This document shows positions 1 through 8,289 of a stretch of DNA of 19,631 nt, in pieces (the first letter of the stretch is position 1; every line of letters begins with the position of its first letter). This DNA comes from CAJBLF01 sp964560855 (GTDB taxonomy: Bacteria; Patescibacteriota; Gracilibacteria; Absconditabacterales; Absconditicoccaceae): positions 1-19,631 of the forward strand of contig CAZLLU010000012.1 in the NCBI GenBank assembly GCA_964560855.1. The letters run 5' to 3'. The notes under the pieces were generated by a model, which was given only the letters and a program-made list of their open reading frames with translations, was not told the DNA's origin and ran no database searches. The position numbers and the translations under genes are program-made.

Positions 1-53
1 ACCCGCGACGCGGAGTTTTGGAGGCTCCCGCTCTACCACTGAGCTACGGTCCT
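1..53 (-). tRNA. tRNA-Trp (CCA), partial at window edge
   Basis: The reverse complement begins AGGACCG, then TA, a D-arm GCTC-AGTGGTA-GAGC, an anticodon stem GGAGC/ACTCC (one C-A mismatch at 31-39) and a seven-base loop CTCCAAA, giving anticodon CCA (plus positions 19-21) with U33 and A37-A38. The variable region and the start of the T-arm follow, and the 3' part lies beyond base 1. This tRNA reads UGG only, which fits a genome where UGA is glycine rather than tryptophan. It does not by itself read CGA/CGG, which also appear to specify Trp here, so another Trp tRNA should exist elsewhere. Confidence 0.88.
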
Positions 54-68
54 ATGTTTTTTTTATAA

Positions 69-130
69 AGAACCCTCTAGCTGAGAGTTTTGCCCCGCAC
101 TGCTGCGAGGTACCACTGAGCTATGGTTCT
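69..130 (-). other. tRNA-like folded element (possible degenerate tRNA)
   Basis: On the minus strand this 62-base stretch starts like the neighbouring tRNA-Trp: AGAACCATAGCTCAGTGGTA against AGGACCGTAGCTCAGTGGTA. It then departs from a cloverleaf. The ends pair (AGAACC with GGTTCT, plus 69-74 and 125-130). Inside are a 7-bp hairpin CCTCGCA-GCAG-TGCGGGG (one G-U, plus 93-110) and a short CTCT/AGAG hairpin (plus 75-87). There is no D-stem partner (CCTC instead of GAGC), no clear anticodon loop and no TTCGA T-loop. It could be a decayed or remodelled tRNA duplicate or a small RNA built on a tRNA half. The fold is seen in the sequence; the function is unknown. Confidence 0.45.
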
Positions 131-153
131 ATTTCTTTAGTTGATTGATAATG

Positions 154-781
154 TGTTCAAACAATAAGCCCGATTCTGTATTAAGTATAATATATCTAAC
201 CCGGCTTGTAGCCAGGATATCGCACTTTCCTCTGTTAAAAGGTAAGCTTGCACCAGGTATGGTTTACCACTCGAATCCCTATCAGGGAAACTGAGGAGAG
301 GTAGAGCTGCGAACAACCCATCCTCACGTTGCATCTTTCTCCCGCACCAAATTTATACCAAATCACGTAATGTATTGCTGATTCTAGATTTTATTCATTT
401 TATTCAATTTCCATGATGTTTTAGTTTTTTTTCTCTCGTGTATGCGTCTTTTTTGTCTTTTTTATAGTATTCACAATAAACGAGAGTCCAATCTTTACAA
501 TAATACTTTGTTGAAGTATTCAATCAGTTTCTGTGTTCTTTAAGTCTGTTGTTTACATTTTTAGTAACATCGACATAGAATTTTTTTGTCGTTTTGTTGT
601 AGATTAAATACACAAAATACATTTAAACGTGACGTAATGTAAATTTGGTGCGGGGTAGTTTACGTTTCTGTGACACTTTCATTTAGCCTTGCGGCGTTCA
701 GCATCCGTGAAATGCTACCTGTTTTGGGGTGTCAGGACTTTCCTCTCCGCATCGCTGCAGAGTAATACTTTGTTTAAACGT
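154..781 (-). ncRNA. rnpB: RNase P RNA with expanded P12
   Basis: The catalytic RNA that trims tRNA 5' leaders. On the minus strand the universal 5' motif GAGGAAAGTCC lies at plus 735-745 and the 3' motif ACAGAATCGGGCTTA at plus 165-179, together forming the P4 core. Other conserved stretches are GTGTCACAGAAAC (CR II/III side) and GTGGTAAACCATACC...GTGCAAGC (CR IV side). The ends pair as P1: GTTTAAACAA (plus 770-779) with TTGTTTGAAC (plus 155-164), one G-U, and I set the ends from this helix. The gene is about 628 nt, against a usual 350-400. The excess is a 284-nt insertion at the tip of a 15-bp helix in the P12 position. It lies 51 bases downstream of the P-type ATPase stop codon and may be co-transcribed. 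Confidence 0.9.
341..654 (-). other. Oversized P12 stem-loop inside rnpB
   Basis: A perfect 15-bp inverted repeat (plus 341-355 CCCGCACCAAATTTA and 640-654) closes a 284-nt AT-rich interior. The interior includes a hairpin AATACTT-TGTTG-AAGTATT (502-520) and a long-range 7-bp pairing CTCTCGT/ACGAGAG (433-439 with 480-486). A 10-bp direct repeat ACGTAATGTA sits near both ends (365-374 and 632-641), which could be a target duplication or a local duplication. No protein-coding or transposase-like content is seen. Confidence 0.7.
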
Positions 782-832
782 ATGAGGTGTAATGAAATGT
801 AGCAAAATTTCAATCGATTTCTTTTTGATGAT

Positions 833-3430
833 TTATGCGCTTGTTTTTCTTCTGAAAAGTTTGATGAGCTCGAATACAATCAATCATATTAAACCAGCTC
901 CGATAATGAGTAATCGATCTTGTCGATTCAAAGGAGTGAACTTCAGGAAGGAATTTAATGGTGTGTAAATTGCTGCTATCTGTAGAAGTATACTGATGCT
1001 TATAGCGCCTAAGAGATATTTATTTATCTTGAGGTTCCATACGTTGTGGATGTCACTTCTTACTGCAAAAAGCATAAGTAATTCAAAAACTATGGAAGCG
1101 GTGACGATAACAGTTCTTGCTTTTTCTATTCATGTTATATGTAATTCTCTTCGAAACAACAATAAGGTAACTGCTGCTGCGATAATTGTGCTTGTTATAA
1201 TGAATGCTCGTGATCAACTAAGTATGTGTTCGTGTTTGGATCTTGGTTTTCTTTTCATAATTCATTCTTCTCATGGTTCTACACTTAATGCTAAGGTTGG
1301 CAGGCTATCTGTGACTAAGTTCATTCGTAGTATCTGTATGGGTATCATAGGTAATGGTACACCGAGAATTATGCATATGCCTATTACAAGTATTTCGTCG
1401 AAGTTTACGGAGAGAAGATATTTTACCGCTTTTTTGATGTTGTCGTAGATAATCCTTCCGAATTCTATAGCAGAAACTATCGATGCAAAGTTGTCATCTA
1501 TAAGTATCATATCTGATGTTTCTCTTGCGACATCCGTTCATTTCTTGGACATAGCAACGCCGACATCAGCTCATTTGAGGGCAGGAGCATCATTTACTCC
1601 ATCGCCTGTCATAGCGACTATCTCTCATTTTTTTTGTAGCAGCTGAAGGATCTTTACTTTGTGAGAAGGATTCACTCTAGCAAATATTTTTACTCCTTCG
1701 GGAAGCTCTTGTATATCTCATAGTTCATCAAATTCTGCTCCGGTCATTGCTTTCCCTTGTATACCTACAAGTTTAGCTACTGCCATAGCGGTGTCTTTGT
1801 TGTCTCCGGTAATCATGATGACGTCGATGCCTGCTTGTTTACATAGACGCAATGCTTCTTTTGCTTCTTCTCTTGGTGGATCCATCAGTCAGATGAGTCC
1901 TACAAAAATATATTTTTCCTCTTTGCTATTGTTGTATGCCATTCCCAATACTCTGAGTGCTTGGCTGGTCATGTGATCCAGATGCTTTTGTATCTCTTCT
2001 TTTTTGCTTTTTGTCATAGGATGTATTTCTCCGTTTTCTTCGTATCTGTCGCACATGGAAAGGACTATTTCTGGTGATCATTTGAGATAGCTGATTGTAT
2101 CATGTACGGTTACCATATATTTATTTTCTGAAGAAAAAGGTATCTCATCTGTCCTTGGTTTGTTCTTATCTATTCCCATTTCATTTGCTTTTTCCAATAA
2201 CGCGATCTCTGTCGGGTCGCCGATATTAGGGAGATGCGCGTCGTTGCAATGTGCTGCGATATTCCAAATCTGAGTATATTTTTTTGTTTCTTTGTTGGTG
2301 GTTTGCTCTAATGAGAAATATTTTCCGTCTACCATGATAGCAACTGCTGTCATACGGTTTTGTGTGATAGTCCCTGTCTTATCAGTGCATATGACTGTTG
2401 TACTTCATAAGGTCTCTACGGCTTTGAGCTTTCTGATCAACGCGTTTTTTCTATACATTTTTTGGACGCCGAGAGCGAGCGTTATTGTGACGACCGCTGG
2501 CAATCATTCTGGTATTGCGGAAACTGCAAGGCTTATTGCTATGAATATCATATCTATGAGAGAAAATCATTTGATCACTCCTATAATTAGTACTATTATA
2601 CATATAGCTAATGCAATACCTCAAAGGAGAACTCATAATTTTTTTAATTTTTTCTGTAATGGTGTCTGTGTCTCTTTTGTGGATTGTACCATTTCCGCTA
2701 TAGCTCCCAATTCTGTTTGCATACCTGTCTTGACGACAATCCCTTTCGCTTTTCCGGTGGATGTTATCGTTCATGCAAATGCCATATTATGCCTTTCTGC
2801 GAGTATCGTTTTTTCGGGAATGATGTCTGTGTTTTTATTTACCGTATTGCTTTCTCCTGTGAGAATTGATTCGTCTATGGTGAGATTGATTGCTTCTATC
2901 AGTCTGATATCTGCGCTTATTTTGTCTCCTGCCTCTAAAAGTACGATATCTCCTGGCACCAACAGAGCAGCGGGAATGATTATCTCTTCTCCATCTCTTA
3001 CCACTTTCGCAGTAGGAGAAGTAAGCTTACTTAGCATCGCTATGGATTTTTCTGCTTTGTATTCTTGGAAAAAACCGAATAACGCATTTAACACTATAAT
3101 CGCTTCGATCGCTATAGCATCTGAATATTCTTGGAGTATGATACTCAGGATGACTGCTCCTATCAGGACAATTACGAGAGGATCTTTGAACTGATCCCAA
3201 AGTATTTTTATTATTGAAAATGTATTTTTTTCTTGGAGCTTATTTTGCCCGTATGTTTTTAGCCTTTTTTCAGCTATTTTTTTTGATAATCATTTGTCCT
3301 TGTCGGATTCTAATGTTTGAATGACATTTTCTCGTTTTTGATCGTAAAACATAGATGACTTTTTATATATAAAAAACATATGCTTCTCTTGTATAGTATT
3401 TTCTGGATGATTATCAAATAGTTCTTGCAT
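833..3430 (-). CDS. P2-type (Ca2+-like) P-type ATPase
   Basis: A membrane cation pump driven by ATP hydrolysis through an aspartyl phosphate. Reading TGA as Gly gives one protein of about 865 aa, close to the 850-900 usual for SERCA/PacL-like pumps. Motifs in order: N-terminal LWDQFKDPL, actuator TGES (ILTGESNTV), M4 ion-site SAIPEGLPAVVT, phosphorylation site ICTDKTGTIT (Asp at plus 2381-2383), TGDN, hinge MTGDGVNDAPAL, and M6 LLWMNLVTDSLPTLA. The M4 PEGLP and M6 NLVTD point to Ca2+ rather than heavy metals. The Trp of LLWMNLVTD (plus 1325-1327) and that of DWLLI near the C-terminus (914-916) are encoded by CGA. The start is uncertain: ATG at 3430 sits about 45 nt below a minus-strand -10, while ATG at 3352 matches the usual family N-terminus better. 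Confidence 0.93.
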
Positions 3431-3474
3431 TTCTTGTGTAAATCTGTTATATGGAAATGTCTTTATTTTTCATA

Positions 3475-3481
3475 TAGTATA
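3475..3481. promoter_or_regulatory. Overlapping divergent -10 boxes
   Basis: TATAGT (3475-3480, plus) lies six bases before the DUF378 ATG. On the minus strand TATACT (3481-3476) points at the ATPase gene. The two -10-like hexamers occupy almost the same bases, so the divergent promoters would compete for polymerase. Neither has a clear -35 box. The plus promoter would give an essentially leaderless mRNA. Confidence 0.4.
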
Positions 3482-3484
3482 GCT

Positions 3485-3712
3485 ATGAAAAAGTACACTG
3501 ATCCAAAGTTTCTCAGGCCTATAGCGCGGGTGTTGCTCATCATCGGAGGGCTTAATCGATGACTTACTGGATTATTTAATTTTAATGTCATTGCACGGAT
3601 TTTCGGATCTGGATTTTTCGCTCGCGTCATTTATACTATTGTCGGTCTCGCTACCGTCTATGTGCTACTTTATCCTAAGCAATCTTCTCATCATATGCCG
3701 CTCAGGAAATAA
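3485..3712 (+). CDS. DUF378 small membrane protein
   Basis: A 75-aa protein with two predicted membrane segments (about residues 11-33 and 49-66). It carries the DUF378 signature: GGLNWGLTGLFNFNVIARIFG followed by a second helix IYTIVGLATVYVLLY and a short basic tail. The function of this family (YuzA-like) is not established. The invariant Trp of the LNWGL motif is encoded by CGA (3557-3559) and the next Gly by TGA, so both codon changes sit side by side. A -10-like TATAGT ends four bases before the start and no ribosome binding site is seen. It is divergent from the ATPase. Confidence 0.85.
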
Positions 3713-3765
3713 AAAATTTGCGTATGTCTAATGTATAGTATTTGCTTTATAATTTTTTTTGTACT

Positions 3766-4452
3766 TTGATTGCTGTAGATAATATACAGATCAATGCTTC
3801 GTGGAAAGCTATCTTGGCTGATGAATTTGCTAAGCCGTATTTTGCTCATATTAAGGAATTTCTTGTGAAAGAAAAAGAAGTGTGACATATTGTCTACCCT
3901 AAATGATCTAATATCTTTAATGCCTTCAATCTGACTCCATTTGATAAGGTCAGAGTCGTGATTATCGGACAGGATCCTTATCACGGGGAATGAGAAGCGC
4001 ACGGACTTTGTTTTTCTGTTCAGGACTGAGTAAAACAACCACCGTCATTGAAAAATATCTTTAAGGAACTTCAGGATGGTTTGGGTATTACACCACCAGT
4101 GAGCGGTAATTTAACTAAGCGAGCAGAGCAGTGAGTATTTCTCTTGAATGCTAGTTTGACGGTCAGAAAAGATACTCCGAATTCTCATAAAGATATCTGA
4201 TGGCATATTTTCACCGATGCAGTCATTAAAGCTATTTCAGATAAAAAAGAAGGAGTAATCTTCTTGTTGCGAGGTGCTTTCGCTCAAAAGAAAAAAGAAC
4301 TTATAGACATAAATAGACATATTGTTCTTGAGTGTCCACATCCGTCGCCATTTAGCGTTCATAAGTGATTTTTTGGATGTAAACATTTCTCCAAAGTTAA
4401 TGAAGTCTTAAGATGAAGAGGGGAAAATGAGATCAATCGGGATTTGAAATAA
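3766..4452 (+). CDS. ung: Uracil-DNA glycosylase, family 1
   Basis: Removes uracil from DNA as the first step of base excision repair. The 228-aa protein matches the E. coli Ung length. Catalytic motif GQDPYHGEGEAHGLCFSV has the water-activating Asp at residue 70. The second motif HPSPFSVHKGFFGCKHF carries the catalytic His (about 192) and the minor-groove loop. Eight in-frame TGA codons fall at Gly sites. Three Trp positions of the family are written CGA or CGG: KWAEQGVFLLN (4120-4122), FLLWGAFAQKK (4270-4272) and the C-terminal INWDL (4438-4440). The start is taken as TTG at 3766: no in-frame ATG precedes the conserved ASWKAIL, and the leader TTTTTTGTACTTTG mirrors TTTTTTGTACTATG at ftsH. 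A perfect -10 TATAAT lies at 3748-3753. Confidence 0.93.
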
Positions 4453-4454
4453 TT

Positions 4455-4478
4455 TTTGTCAAAAAAAGTTTTGACAAA
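4455..4478. terminator. AT-rich inverted repeat, possible terminator/operator
   Basis: TTTGTCAAAA-AAAG-TTTTGACAAA is a perfect 10-bp hairpin three bases after the ung stop. The stem is poor in GC and lacks a following T-run on the plus strand, so it would be a weak intrinsic terminator. Its right arm contains TTGACA, the -35 of the next gene's promoter, so it could equally be an operator. Confidence 0.4.
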
Positions 4479-4498
4479 CTCTACGAGAAAAGTAGTAT
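4471..4498 (+). promoter_or_regulatory. Promoter of the Pif1-like helicase
   Basis: A consensus -35 TTGACA (4471-4476) is separated by 16 bases from TAGTAT (4493-4498), about 32 bases before the first ATG of the helicase gene. The -35 overlaps the right arm of the inverted repeat at 4455-4478. Confidence 0.55.
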
Positions 4499-4529
4499 AC
4501 GTTATGGTAGAGTATTTTTTTTTATTGAT

Positions 4530-6080
4530 ATGTACTATGGAGGAATGGCTACATTGACTTTTGATTCGATAGCTACCAAGGCTTTGGAGACTATGGAATA
4601 TACTAATAAACATATTTTTTTGACGGGAAAGGCGGGGACAGGAAAATCTACTTTGCTTATGCATTTTCTCGAAACGACCAAAAAAAATATCGTGCTTCTT
4701 GCTCCTACGGGAGTCGCTGCACTCAATATTTGATGAGCTACGTTGCATTCATTTTTTGGGTTTCCGCCGACTTTGACACTCAAAAAAGCTAAACAAGAAG
4801 CTAAATTCCAGATAGGAGATCCTAAATTCACTGAGCTTGATACTATCGTGATAGATGAAATTTCTATGGTGAGAGCTGATATGATGGATTGTATTCATGA
4901 ATTTCTCAAAATAGTGAGATGATCTGCATTGCCGTTTGGTGGAGTTCAGCTTATTATGATTTGAGATTTGTATCAGTTACCGCCGGTAGTGACGAAATTT
5001 GAAAAAGAGTTTTTTCAAAAAGAATATCCGAGTCCGTATTTTTTTGATGCGAAGATCATGAAGAAGAGAACCTTTGATATGGAATTTATCGAACTCGAAA
5101 AAGTCTATCGTCAATCGGATCAGAAATTTATTGATATTCTGAATGCAATTAGGACAAAAACGATTACAGATAAACATCTGAATTTGCTCAATACTCGTGT
5201 GACGGAAGATATCGATATCGCTGATGGTATGGTCTATCTCGCGGGTACTAATGCTATCGTCGATACTATCAATCAGATGTATTTGGCTGATATAGATGTC
5301 CGTGCAGTTAATTTCAAAGCAACATCCAGCGGTGAAATGCAAGGCAGACAGCTCCCTGCAGATGCGAAACTTGTTTTGAAAAAATGAGCGCAAGTGATGT
5401 TTGTCGCTAATGATCCTGATGGTCGTCGAGTTAATGGTACGCTTGGCAAAATCACTTTTCTCAAAAAAGATCGCGTTGTTGTACAGATCTATGGAGGGGA
5501 AGAAGTAGAGGTGAAACCTCATACCTGGAGAGTCTCTCAGTATGAATATAATCCGAGCAAAAAACGTTTGGATGTGTTTACGGTCGGTTCGTTTACCCAA
5601 TTGCCGCTTACGCTCGCTTGGGCAGTAACGATTCATAAGAGCCAAGGAAAAACGTTTGATAAAGTTATTATCGATTTAAGCTCCGGAATATTTGCTCATG
5701 GACAATCCTATGTTGCGTTGAGTCGTTGTCGTACGCTTGAAGGTATATTGCTTACTACTCAGGTCAATCATAGCCATATCAGATTGGATTATTGTGTTGT
5801 TAGATTCGTCGCTGAAATGCGTTGTTCTAGGCCTGAGCTTTTGCTATCTACGGAAAAGAAAGTTGCATTATTTTCTCAAGTCATTGCTAAGAAATGATGT
5901 ACATATATGACATATGTAAAATCTCAAGATACTAGTGCTCGTAGGTTATTTGAACCGTATGAAGTCGGTATGATGGAATATGAATGATCAAGTTTTTTGT
6001 GAGTAAAATGATACTGTCATACGCACAAAGGTGAAAGGGTATTTAGGATAGATAGGATTTTGGAACTGGAAAAAGCGTAA
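4530..6080 (+). CDS. Pif1-like superfamily 1 DNA helicase
   Basis: A 516-aa helicase of the Pif1/RecD-like group. Walker A GKAGTGKST is at residues 33-41, then APTGVAALNIGGATLHSFFG (motif Ia, with two adjacent TGA codons for GG at 4731-4736), Walker B VIDEIS (107-112), GDLYQLPPV (motif III), and the C-terminal helicase motif AWAVTIHKSQGKTFDKVIID with YVALSRCRTLEGI. The NDPDGRWVNGTLG segment has its Trp encoded by CGA (5427-5429). The last 60 residues (GYCHTHKGERVFRIDRI) resemble the end of WYL domains. ATG at 4545 is an alternative start (GGAGG at 4539-4543 is too close to serve it well). The family unwinds G-quadruplexes and forked DNA; the substrate here is not known. Confidence 0.9.
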
Positions 6081-6109
6081 AAAATATTATTGTTTTTGTT
6101 TTGTACATG

Positions 6110-6123
6110 TATACTATATTTGT
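6110..6123 (+). promoter_or_regulatory. -10 box of recG, near-leaderless
   Basis: TATACT (6110-6115) ends eight bases before the recG ATG at 6124. Transcription would start at or next to the start codon, giving a leaderless or near-leaderless mRNA. No ribosome binding site is present. The -35 region is T-rich and not distinct. Confidence 0.45.
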
Positions 6124-8217
6124 ATGATAGATTTGAAAACCGCACTCAAAACAACACCGAGATATATCAAAATTCTCACTGACGCATGAATCACGTCCGT
6201 GAAGGATTTTTTGCAATACTTTCCGAGAGCGTACGAAGACAGATCGACGATAAGAAATTTGAATGAATTGATTTTTAATGAAAAATGAATTACTGCCACA
6301 AAGGGGAAAGTTGTCGAGAAGAAAATCTATATGAGGGGAGGGAGGAGAGTTTATGAAATAAAATTCGTCGATCCCGTAGGAAATACCTGATATATCACGA
6401 TATTCAATTCTTGATTTATGGCCAGTAAATTGCATGAAGAAAAGCGATATATCATTGTCGGTAAACCGAGTATCAAATATGGTAGGATCACGTTTTCTCA
6501 TCCGGATGTTGTGGAGACGGAAGCACCGGAAGAAGATATTGAGAATGGAGAATTGAAAATTGAGAATAAAATATATGATGTTTACAATAGCGGAAGGATA
6601 TTTCCTATCTATCCGGAGTTGATGGGAATCAAGCCTGGATGGTTCGCTCAAAAGATGCGAAATCTGATGGACAAGGTTGACGTAATTTTTGATGAGTACT
6701 TACCTAAGGAGTTCATCGAAAAATTCTGATTAATGGGGGTGAGAGAGACAATCAAAGCGATGCATTATCCTGAGAGTTTTGACCAGCAAAAACAAGCGAA
6801 CCTGAGAATTTTTTTTGACAGGTTACTGAGAATTCAATTATATTCTCTTATGAATCGTAATGACTACCAGCAAAATAATTCGCAAACTGGTGGCGAGATC
6901 GTTGATCGAGAAATTATAAAAAGTATCATAACTACGTTGCCGTTTGAACTTACTACTGCACAAAAAAAAGTGATTAAACAATTGACGGAAAATATCCACG
7001 AACCTAAGCCTATGTTGAGACTGTTACAATGAGATGTAGGAAGCGGGAAAACGGTGGTAGCTGCTGCTTCAGCGTATTATACGCATAAGAAATTCGGAGG
7101 GCAATCTGTATTCTTAGCTCCACTTGAAGTATTAGCTAATCAACATTACAAGACTTTAGCGAAATTACTCATGCCATTGTGATTGAGGGTTGAATTGCTT
7201 ACCTGATCGGTCCCAAAGAGTCAAAAAGATAAGATCAAGCAAGATTTGGCTGAAGGAAGAATCCATGCGCTAATATGAACTCATGCTGTTATTCAGGAAG
7301 ATATTCAATTTAAACAATTACAATTTGTCGTTATCGATGAACAACATAAATTTGGAGTAAAACAAAGAGCATTTTTCAAAAAGTTTTGAGCTCCGCATAT
7401 TTTACAGATGAGTGCAACTCCGATACCGAGATCTATGGCGTTGGCTTTTTTCGGTGAGTTCGATGTCAGCATTATCGATGAGATGCCTGTGGGCAGAAAA
7501 CCGATCATTACCAAAGTTATTTCAGAAAAAGAATATATAAAATTGAAACCATGGGTACTTGATCATATCAATAAAGGTCAGAAGGTATTTATCGTCACTC
7601 CATTGATTGAGGAGTCTGAAAAAATGGAAACCTTGAAATCTGCTACAGTAGAGTTCGAAGAGATGAAAGCATTGTATCCGGAACTGAAAGGAAAAATAGG
7701 ACTTCTCCATGGTAAGATGAATTCCAAGGAAAAGGATGAGGTGATGCAGAACTTCAAATCCGGCAAACTTTGTCTACTTGTGTCTACAACCGTCATAGAA
7801 GTAGGCGTCGATATACCGGAAGCGACTATTATGGTAATCAAAAATGCCGAAAGATTTGGATTATCTCAATTACATCAGCTAAGAGGAAGGATAGGAAGGT
7901 CAGATATCCAGTCGTATTGTTTTTTGGAAACAAAGAGTAAAACTGGTGATATAGGCAAAAGATTGGGTGCTATGGAGGAAACAAATGATGGATTCAAACT
8001 TGCTGAATTGGATCTTCAGAATCGTGGAGCAGGGCAGATCCTTGGTACGATGCAGTCCGGAGAAAGCGATATTCCCCTGGAAATATTGTCAGATCTTAAA
8101 TTTTTGGAGAAAATCCAGGATTGAGCCAAACGATTGCTCGAGAAATATCCTAAACTCGAGTGACTACCTGGGCTTAAGAGATATTTGAAAGAAAAAATGG
8201 GCGATGTATTAGCATAA
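6124..8217 (+). CDS. recG: ATP-dependent DNA helicase RecG
   Basis: Remodels stalled replication forks and branch-migrates Holliday junctions. The 697-aa length matches E. coli RecG (693). An N-terminal wedge/OB region (FPRAYEDRS, then GRITFSHPDVV) is followed by the helicase core: Walker A LLQGDVGSGKTVVA (first Gly is TGA), IGTHAVIQ, DEQH motif VVIDEQHKFGVKQR, motif III MSATPIPRSMALAFFG, and the second domain VSTTVIEVGVDIPEATIMVI and LHQLRGRIGRSD, ending with NRGAGQILGTMQSG, the RecG TRG-region pattern. Twelve TGA codons read as Gly. Residues 140-148 (ENGELKIEN) look like a translated intergenic repeat inserted in the variable linker before IFPIYPE. It follows the Pif1-like helicase by 43 bases but has its own -10. 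Confidence 0.95.
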
Positions 8218-8226
8218 ACGTTTTGA

Positions 8227-8254
8227 TTGAAATACGTCCTTATTTTTGTATACT
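8227..8254 (+). promoter_or_regulatory. Promoter of the ftsH operon
   Basis: TTGAAA (8227-8232), a 16-base spacer and TATACT (8249-8254). The predicted start leaves a U-rich leader of about 28 nt ending TTTTTTTTGTACT directly before the ftsH ATG, with no Shine-Dalgarno sequence. Confidence 0.55.
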
Positions 8255-8289
8255 CATGGGTATGTTTTATTTGATATTTTTTTTGTACT

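Noticed and set aside
137..334. 65-aa ORF on the minus strand
   Set aside because: It falls inside the 3' half of rnpB, whose conserved RNA motifs explain the sequence.
2292..3194. 300-aa ORF on the plus strand
   Set aside because: It lies antisense to the P-type ATPase, whose motifs are clear on the minus strand; its translation has no recognisable domain.
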